A stretch of DNA of 64,000 nucleotides from Dendrolimus kikuchii (Eukaryota > Arthropoda > Insecta > Lepidoptera > Lasiocampidae): contig CM034409.1 of the NCBI GenBank assembly GCA_019925095.2, positions 4,157,001 to 4,221,000 on the forward strand, read 5' to 3'. Each line of letters starts with the position of its first letter. Position 1 is the first letter of the stretch. Both the position numbers and the translations under genes were made by a program. Of the stretch, positions 38,901-49,000 are shown piece by piece. Under the pieces are notes generated by a model. That model did no database searches, had not been told where the DNA came from, and worked only from the letters and a program-made list of their open reading frames with translations.

Positions 38901-41900
38901 CGGAGTGTCCCAAACGTGATGTAATATTTGATGTCAAAGAGTCAAAATGTACAGGCTCTGTAATATTAGCAAACATCAGATTATTATAGCTGTTAAAGCA
39001 ACAATCATCCAAGTTAAAGAAATTTGGTTGAAAAATATAGTAGAACTGAAAGGACACGGCGGCATTCAATGGCATTGAATAATTTAAGATTATCTTAATG
39101 TGGATAATTGTGATGGATTCATCTAAATTGAAACACAAATGAACCGTATTCTAAAATGTTTCTATAGTTTTACACGCTATTGAGACATTTTAAGCTTTCG
39201 CAGCAGACATGGTTAAAACGGAATCTGGAGAGAAGGAATCTCTATGGTTTTATGTTATGTTAATAAAGTAAAAATTCATCCAAGTGCGTATCAATTCATG
39301 CGCAAAGAAGTTCTGCAGAGATTAAGTAAACCTACAATTTGTTATTGAGTACTACTAATTGAAACATACATTTCTTGAAAATGTTTTTATGTTCCACGAT
39401 ATTAAATATTGAAGATTTTTACAAACCTTAAATTAAAGTGAGTACTACACTCATTGAGTTCTCCAGCTATGTTAAAAACTCCGCGTTCCGATACAATACT
39501 CACTATTGACACTCATCCAAACCGTCTTGCTCAAAGGCTGTCCAACACCGTTCTCAACGTTGCAAGAGTACAAGCCTTCATCTGTGAGGGACACTTCTTC
39601 AATAATGAGAGTTCCGTTTGGAAGGCTAAGTATACCACCTCCAGCTAATTCCAGAACTGGCTGCCATGTACCCAGAAGAGCTGAAAACAAAGTTGTGAAA
39701 TTTGTATTACATATAATGATTGATTGCTGGGATCTGACAAAGCTCTAACTTCCTATATTAAAGTAATACCACCTGGCATGTACATCTGTAAGTTTCAGAA
39801 TGATGTTTACCTCAAAGTTAGCACGAGATATTTGTAAAAATATGCACACTGGAGATGAGAAATAAGCAAAGGCAATTTATAATTCCGTCAAAATTTGAAC
39901 TTAAATTACTTAGAGAGTATATATAGCCATTGAACTACCACAACATGGTAATACCTCGGCTAGTATCATATATACGAGTATAAAGTGTCTTGAGCTTAGA
40001 ATCAAAATTGCTTTACCATCCGCTTTTACGTCTTACCCTAGCTATTATTATAACGACGTTTTAAATGCAATTGAAATTTAATTATACGGTGATGATTGTT
40101 ATAGATCAACAACATAATTACAACATCAGCATTTATAAACCTACCATCTTTCTTCATCCAATGAACTTGAGGTTGTGGATATCCACTTGCACTGCACGAC
40201 ACTGTTCCTCGCCTTCCAAGGAGCAAAGATGAATTCGTAGGCTCTTCTAACCATTTCGGGGCAACTGAAATTATTACATTGAACTACAATTATTTTGATA
40301 CTACTAATTGTATTATTTAGGTTAGTATAACACATGCACATATAACAATCAGGAGGAGCTCGTCCTATAGAAAAACCTGACAATAGTAGCTTCATCTGAG
40401 TAAGTACTCTTACCTTTAATATAAAGCTCTGTTGATCTGTTAACTTTGGCGACGTGATTTGATGCGACGCAAGTGTATGTCCCACAATGCTCCAACGATA
40501 CTTTTTTTATTACCAAAGCACTGAACAATTCAGATTTCTTTTCTACTATCTGTTGAAATAAAGAGAGATTAGTAGCTTGCACAGAGATTCCTAAAAGAGT
40601 ACAAGTTTATGTTAACATAATAGATTAGACCACCGCATGATAATTTTTAATTTGATTCAATAATTAACTTTTTGTGAGTATAGTAACATACTAATAGAGA
40701 TTATTACCTCAAGCTATAGTGTTATTGTTTACTTTTGTATGTATATAATATAATATGTGTATTTATTTATGTATATATATTATCATATTTTATTATGAAT
40801 TATGAATATATATTATTATGAATACGCTGGTACCTGGTACCTACGCTCACGTATGGAAGAGAGAGCATGAAAGTAGAGTAAACGCGGTCGAGATGCGAGC
40901 ACTGCGCAAAATCTGCGGAGTGACGCTCGCGGACCGCGTTCGTAATACCGAAGTAAGAAAGAGAGTTGGTCTGAAAGAGAGTGTCGGGGTGAAGGTAAGG
41001 AAAGGAATGCTCCGGTGGTTCGGGCATGTGGAAAAAATGCATGATGAAAGAATGACTAAACAGATATACAATGCAAAAGCGGATGGATGCAGAAGTCGTG
41101 GAAGGCCACGACACACCTTCCATGATCAAATTGATCGTGTACTAGCGGAGGGTGATGTCAGGAGCCTTAAGAACAGACGAGTGTGCATGACAAGAGTTAT
41201 GAATGTCAAAGAAGCAAGTGAGGTGTGTAAGAATGGACCTAAATGGCGGCTCTGTTGTTCGTGCCTACCCCGCAAGGGAACTGGCGTGAAGTTATGTATG
41301 TATGTTTTTTTTTTAATTTTTTATTGCAGGAGTTCAGCATACAGGCAGACGGCCCACTTGTTGGAAAGCGGTTACCATCGCCTATGGACATTTGCAACAC
41401 CAAAGGTGCTACAAATGCGCTGCTGCTCTCTTAAAGGAGACTGGAACCTGGTCACTAATGCCGGAACACAACACAAGGTTGTTATGGCGGCATACTCTAG
41501 ACCAGGGGTGGTCGCCATCCAGTCGAGCAAATACTCTACCACCTGGCTGTGGGTTGTTTAGTCGCCTCTTACGACAGGCCGCCAGGCCGCAGGAAATTGT
41601 ATTCTTTCTCCGTTCCTGCACGGATGTATTATTATGAATATTTATTATGAATAAACTAAATTATTGTACAAGTGCTGGTTTAGCAACTACCGACTTTTGT
41701 TGTCCTTCTATACTCCATCCAAAGGTTGTCTGGAAGAAATCGCCATGAGCGATAAGACCGCCGATTGTACTTGTATTTTAATGTTCTTGATTTTATGTTG
41801 CATTTTTGTACAATAAAGTATATTCTATTCTATTCTATTCTATTCTAATACAGAGGTCTTTGTCGATCAGTGTTGTTACATGTGTAGATTAAATAATTGA

Positions 41901-44900
41901 AAGAAATTGTATGTATTGGTCTCGCATGGCCCCACATAAGCTTTCACAAAAGTTCGGGTTATTTATATATAACCCTGTAAAAGAGATGATGTACAAAGTC
42001 AATAATTATTTCGACATCACATCCAGGCTTATATAACACGTTTCCATTGAGAAAATGAGTGAAATAATAGCATAAAAATTCCAGTATAATCAAATGAAAA
42101 CCTAATTAATTTAAAAGGGAGTTTCGGGTTTGAAAGATTTGCGCACATTAAACAATCCATCAAGAGGAAATGTTCTTAAATCTACAATTTTGCAGGGAAT
42201 TAAAGCAATGTTGGGACAGAAGGAAACGTCATTTATCTTGGAGAGTTACATTACTATAAAACCAATCCTAATAAATCGTAACCAAAAATTAAAATTAAGA
42301 ATAAACTTAAAACGGCCGTCTGTATCAGCATGGTGCTGATCAATTACGACTACCTACTGTTTAATTATCTATACATATAATAAAATTGGAGAGGTCGAAT
42401 TTCTGTAGAATGAAAAAAATGCTAAAAACCGAGTCAGGGGGATGTAAGAAGTGAAATAGAACTAAATAGATTTTTTCAAATTTTTTGTTTCTCTGTTTGT
42501 CTGTTTGTACCGCCTAATCTCCGAAACGACTGGACCAACTTAAATGAAATTTTGTATGGTGGTAGCTTATATTCCTGGTCAACATATAGGATACTTTTGA
42601 TCCCGAGTTCCCGTGGGACAGTTAAAAAACTTTAATGACTTAAACAGCTTATTATACAACTTGTGCACCTAATTATCATCATAATAAAACAATTTATACA
42701 TTAAAAAACATTTAGGCTACATATCATCACACTAAGACCAATAGGAGCGGAGCACCAATGAAGAATGTTTTAAAATCTGGAGGGTTTTTTTAACTATTCC
42801 ACGCGGACGAAGTCGCAGGCAGAAGCTTGTTGTAAAATAAAATTGAAAGAAGTTTGGCAATTACCTTCAAACTGCTAGGGATCCGTTTCCCATCCTTTAA
42901 CCATTCGAAATGAATCGGCAAGTCTCCAGTCCTCAGATTGCAGTAAATGTTGACAATCTGGCCTTCCTGTAAGTTGCTTCCGAGTAGCAAGTCATCGAGT
43001 ACTGGTGCCTCAATGACCTGTATTTCGAAGGATCGCCTTGCCATTTCACCTGAGGGACTTGTAACGATACAGGTGTAAGTCGCACCATTCAGGTCCTTTA
43101 TCACTTCTGATATAGACAGAACCCCATTGATGTTAACTGACGGAGCATTTCTTCGGGTTTTACGGTTGTGTGATGTCCTTTTATAACGTGAGGGGAAGAG
43201 ATTGTTGGATGTTAATGTTTTGCCTTCATATTCCCAATTTATTTTACTGAAAACAAAGAAGCATTGAAAAACTATTTCAGAATCAACTCAACTTTTTTTT
43301 AATTTTTTATTGCGGGAGCTCAGCAGACAGACAGACGGCCCACTTGATGGAAAGCGGTTACCATCGCCTATAGACATTTGCAACACCAATGGTGCTACAA
43401 ATGCGCTGCTGCTCTCTTAAGGGAGACTGGAACATGATCACAAATGCCGGAACACAACTCATGGTTGTTATGGCGACATACTTTAGATCAGGGGTGGTAG
43501 CCATCCAGTCGGGCAAATGCCCTACCACCTGGCAAACTGGATAACTGGATAGTTTAAATATTTTTAGACTATTAGTATCTCACTCTCTCATCGATACTTG
43601 GAATGGATTAAACTTTAAATTTATCTGTAAGATTTTGATGACACTTTTTAAAGAATTGTTATGATTTGAGAAGTGCCATAAGCTATATATATTAGAAGAA
43701 ATCTAGAGCTTGAACAATTGTTGACAGCCACCACTGCTCTACCGTTTATTCATATTTTGATCTCGCATATCAAAGTTCTCGGTAGGAGAAAATATACCAA
43801 AAAGTTGGATAAGCAGAGCTAGATCTCTAGTAACGTGGGAACTTATTTTTAGTATCTTAGTGACCTGAGGTTCAGATTTTAGTATGTTTTTAAAGTTACT
43901 AGTTTATTAAGGAACATTGATTCCAAGTTTACGAAATCTATCTCAATTGTAGATTTAAAAAGAGTATCTATGAGGGTGTTTGGTAATATAATTAAGATTT
44001 AAAGAAATAAAGATATAGATACCAAAATTATATAAATGTAGAAACAAAAAATTTCTTACCTAATAGGATAACCATAAAATGGACATCGTAAGTTGACCGA
44101 TTCCCCACTCTGAACTTTAATTGGTGGTAATGATCTAATGTACGGAGGTCCTGGAAACAAATGCCCATTATTTATAATATATCACTGAGATTGCCAAAAA
44201 GAATGAAGTGAGCACTATGTATTACGATTATATTATTACGCAACTGAAGGATGATGGAATGCTTTACTTAATCATATAATAATAACAATGCACTCTTGTT
44301 ACTTTTGGAGTCTTCACTATTTGTCGCTTAACTCTCACTCGATCGACTTTTGTGACAAACTTTTATGCCTTTTTTATTTATTTATTTTAATTTGTGAGTC
44401 ATATGTCGACCTTTTAGAGATTTCTTTATATGCCTCTTTTGTATAAAAATGTTGTAAGCTTATCCTGTGCAGGAAAGGAAAAAACAAATTCCTACGTCCG
44501 GACGGCCTGTCGTAAGAAACGAATAATAACCGATAAATAACTCACAGCCAGATGGAAAACCATTTGCCCGTCTGGATAGTTACAACCCCTGGTTGCGGGT
44601 ATGCTGCTATAACAATCTTGAGTTGTGATCCGGCATTAGTGGTCAGGATCCAGTACCCCCATCATCCGTGCAGGAATGGAGAAAGAATACAATTTCCTGC
44701 GGCCAGACGGTCTGTCGTAAGAGGCGACAAAACAACCCACAGCCATGTGGTAGGGTGTTTTCTCGACTGGATGGCGACCACCCTTGGTCTAGAGTATGCC
44801 GCCATAACAACCTTGTGTTGTGTTCCGGCATTAGTGACCAGGTTCCAGTCTCCCTTAAGAGAGCAGCAGCGCATTTGTAGCACCTTTGGTGTTACAAATG

Positions 44901-45984
44901 TCCATAGGTGATGGTAACCGCTTTCCATGAAATGGCCCGTCTGCCTGTCTGCTGAACTCTTGCAATAAAAATAAAAAAAAACCCCTTCGAGGCAGGTAGC
45001 ACATTAGTAGCACCTTCACTGTTGCAAATATTTATAGACGACGGCAACCACTATCATCATATAGGCGGTCAGCCTGTTTGCTTGTACTCGAGTAATAAAA
45101 AAGCTTCTATAGCTATTTTACAGGAAACAGGGGTCGCTCACAAGTATAACTTGGCAAAATCAGTGCGTTGGATTACGGGTTGCAGGTTAAAGCGTGGTGA
45201 TGCGAGAGCAAACAGCGACTAGTTTCAAAAATCCGCTGGCAGCAAGAGAAAGAGAAGTACGTTGTTTGTTTTTGATCCCGCTAACAAAATTGTTGGCTTA
45301 ACGATTTTGCTGGTAACTTCAATATTTGAATATTTTTTAATTGTTACTAATATTAATTTATTATTTGTAGTATTTTGATATTGATTGCTAATCATTTATA
45401 AATACTAATATATTATATTATATATATATCAGTGGTTACCAAACTTATTTTGTATACTGCCCACTTTGAGAATAAATTATTTTTTGGCGCCCCCATTTTT
45501 TCACCTACTTAAAGACCACTATAAAAAACAATCACTTGTTAAAACATGATTGCCCGCAGTCTATTATTTACGAAAATTACCTATCTAGGAATACTAATAA
45601 CTATTAAAATGCGAAAGTGTGTCTGTTACTTTTTATTTGTTTGTTTGTGTCTACTTTCATTTCGGAACGGAGCGACCGATTGATATGATTTTTATTTCAT
45701 TTATTCAATAGAACAGGACAGATATATGAACTACGCGGACAGATATATCGAACCAAGTTTGAGCAATCTCTTAATTAATATTAGTTGATGTTCACAAGTT
45801 GTAGTCGAGAGTCGAGAGTTCAGTCGGTATCTAAGAGCCCTCCTAGCTAGATGAAATTACAAATCGCACCTCAAGCCTCTACACAACGCCCCCATTTTTT
45901 TTTCTGGGTCTCTTACCGCCCCCCTCTAGGCGTGCAGCGCCCACAAGGGGGCGTTATCGCCCACTTTGGTAAAGGATAACAATG

Positions 45985-46060
<76 letters not shown>

Positions 46061-49000
46061 AATATTGTTACAACTTAGGCTCCGACAAAGACAAATTCCA
46101 CGTAGTACAGTTCTGTAAAAGCACATTTTACTACCTGTCGGCATTTGAACTAATTGTAATCCTTTTATGATCGTCTTCTTTTGTTCACGTATTGATTGAC
46201 ATACGTTTCTAGTTATTGTGGAGTACATACAGTCTATTGTCCTATTGTACTCGTTAACGGCTGCTCAGGAGCATCATTAGCCATGTGTTGCGAATTATAA
46301 GTACAAGCTAATTCTAGGAACTTATGTCGACGTTGCCGGGCGGGCACATTTGCACTTATGAAGTATAAAACGATGGCCTGATTGAGAGAGGAGGTCAGTT
46401 GAGCTACAACTACGATCTAGACGTGGCGTGTGTACATTCGGGAATCTAATAGTGACGGACTTTGCGCGTTTTATTAAATTACGACCTTCTGCATTACGTT
46501 TGGATTTGTTGCGTTAGGTTATATTTGTACCTGTTTTATACGTGTTTGTATAGTTCTAATAAACTCTATAATAATTATAAGGGCATTTTAATTTGAGTCC
46601 CGCAAACTCGTAACAATATTATATTATATCATAATCATTAATAATATATATTAGTATTAATAAATGATTAGCAATCAATATCAAAATACAATAAATGTAT
46701 GTATGTATTACATTCGTTTTATCATACATATAGCTTTTGGCTTCAATATACTTTTATACGAGCGGTATTACCAGTTGTCGAGTAATAGCACCACACAATG
46801 GCAGTTCGTTTTTTTTTTTTTCTTATGGCAGGAGTTCAGCAGACAGGCAGACGGCCCACTTGATGGAAAGCGGTTACCATCGCCTATGGACATTTGCAAC
46901 AGCAAGTTGCTACAAATGCGCTGCTGCTCTCTTAAGGGAAACTGGAACCTGGTCACTAATGCCGGAACACAACTCAAGGTTGTTATGGCGACATACTTTA
47001 GACCAGGGGTGGTAGCCATCCAGTCGGGCAAATGCCCTACCACCTGGCTGTGGGTTGTTAAGTCGCCTCTTACGACAGGCCGCCCGGCCGCAGGAAATTG
47101 TATTCTTTCTCCGTTCCTGCACGGATAAAATTTTTTTGCTTAGTTACCGATTATTAGATGAAGTTTCATACGTTTCGAGTCAAAATAGTGATTACTGAAT
47201 AAATGAACAATTGTATTATTTTGTCCAACTTTTAATATGAAGTTATTCAGAATAAATATAAAAGGTATTAAGCGAACGGCATTGCCCATGCTCCCTATGC
47301 ACATATTTAGATGTACAGGTGTATAGGGATGTTGTAAATGAATGCGTGTTCTAGTAAACCAAGATTATTTATTCACTCATACATGTGCATTATATTATTA
47401 CAATGAGTAACGCGTCGCGGGTGTAAATGATGGAAGACAACTGCCACTCTATGCGCGTCGCATGACATTCGATGCAATTCGCTGATTAGGCAGTGTCCCT
47501 ACACTCCCCCTAATACTTTACTTACCGTAAACATCTAGACGATTTTCATGTCCAGCCACGTGCTCACCTTCCTTGGCCGTGCAGGAGTACAAGCCACCGT
47601 CTTCAACCCTCACTCTTGTAATATTCAATTGAGCAACTACCGAGTTATCAGACGTCATAATTTGCCCTAAGGCATACCTGAAAACGCCAAAGACGATTAG
47701 TTAAAAGAGCGATACAGGTCTTCTAATGTTCGGACTCCATCTTGAATATTGTTATAGCATAGACTATGACTATGACTAAACAGATATACAATGCAAAAGT
47801 GGATGGATGCAGAAGTCGTGGAAGGCCACGACACCACTTCCATGATCAAATTGATCGTGTACTAGCAGAAGGTGATGTCAGGAGCCTTAAGAACAGACGA
47901 GCGTGCATGACAAGAGCTATGAATGTCAAAGAAGCAAGTGAGGTATGTAAGAAAAAGCCGGAATGGCGCTCTGTTGTTCGTGCCTACCCCGCAAGGGAAC
48001 TGGCGTGAAGTTATGTATGTATGTATGTAAATATAAAGCCATTAACGAACAACACATACGTAAACTCTCAAAATATTCTTGAGCCAAACTGCACTTGACA
48101 GAATTTATACTTGTGCAATAGAGATCCAGATTTAAGTTTACTACTACTTTATTAAAAGAATTTGAGCTTCTTATGGTAAACGCGTTTTGTCTGTGATTGG
48201 TATAATCGTATATGAAGGTGAACGTCCCGTCGCTGGCGAGCAGTGCGATTGTAAAAGTGAGGCGTTGGCACCAGATGAAACAAATAATAAATAAAATAAT
48301 ATTTCATTTATAACATACGGATACACGTAAACCATTTTTTATTGATTTTAAGATATTGACATTTCCTTGTTTGTATATTTTTGAAATTATTATTAAAAAC
48401 AACCCAACATTATTTGAAAATTATAGAAGTGACCGACATATTAATAAGAATAAAATTTGTATGCCTCCGCATACCACTGCATTATATGATAAAAGCGTGT
48501 TTGGGATGGCACCAAGAGTATATAATAAGTTACCATATAATGCAAGAAAATAATATTAATATGTTTAAACAACACTTATTCGAGTGGTTGACAAAAAAAT
48601 CCTATTATAGCGTCCAAGACTATTTAAATGAGAGGTAATTAAGAAGATATTGTGTTGTATTGTTTAAATAAAATAAAAGATTTATAAGACACCAAGTCAT
48701 GTCACTCATGTCACTCGTCCCTTGGAAGATGGGGCGGCCGCTAGTGTGGGATGCGACCTGTGTTGACACACTGGCCCCGTCACATCTTCCAATGACCGAG
48801 TCAGGGGCTGGCAACGCTGCCGCTTCAGCTGAGGACGTCAAACGGCGCAAATATGGAGCCTTAGGAAGGGGTTACATATTTGTGCCGTTTGGGGTTGAAA
48901 CATTAGGCCCGTGGGGTCCGTCGGCAAAGAGTTTCTTTAAAAACATATGTAAGAAACTCTTTGACACTACCCGTGATCAGAAGGCTGGCTCATATTTTGC

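Noticed and set aside
41822..41850. Short tandem array as a CRISPR or satellite
   Set aside because: Simple TATTC repeat at a LINE tail.
45979..46170. Tyr/Ile-rich open frames over the TA repeat
   Set aside because: Translation of a (TA)n microsatellite.
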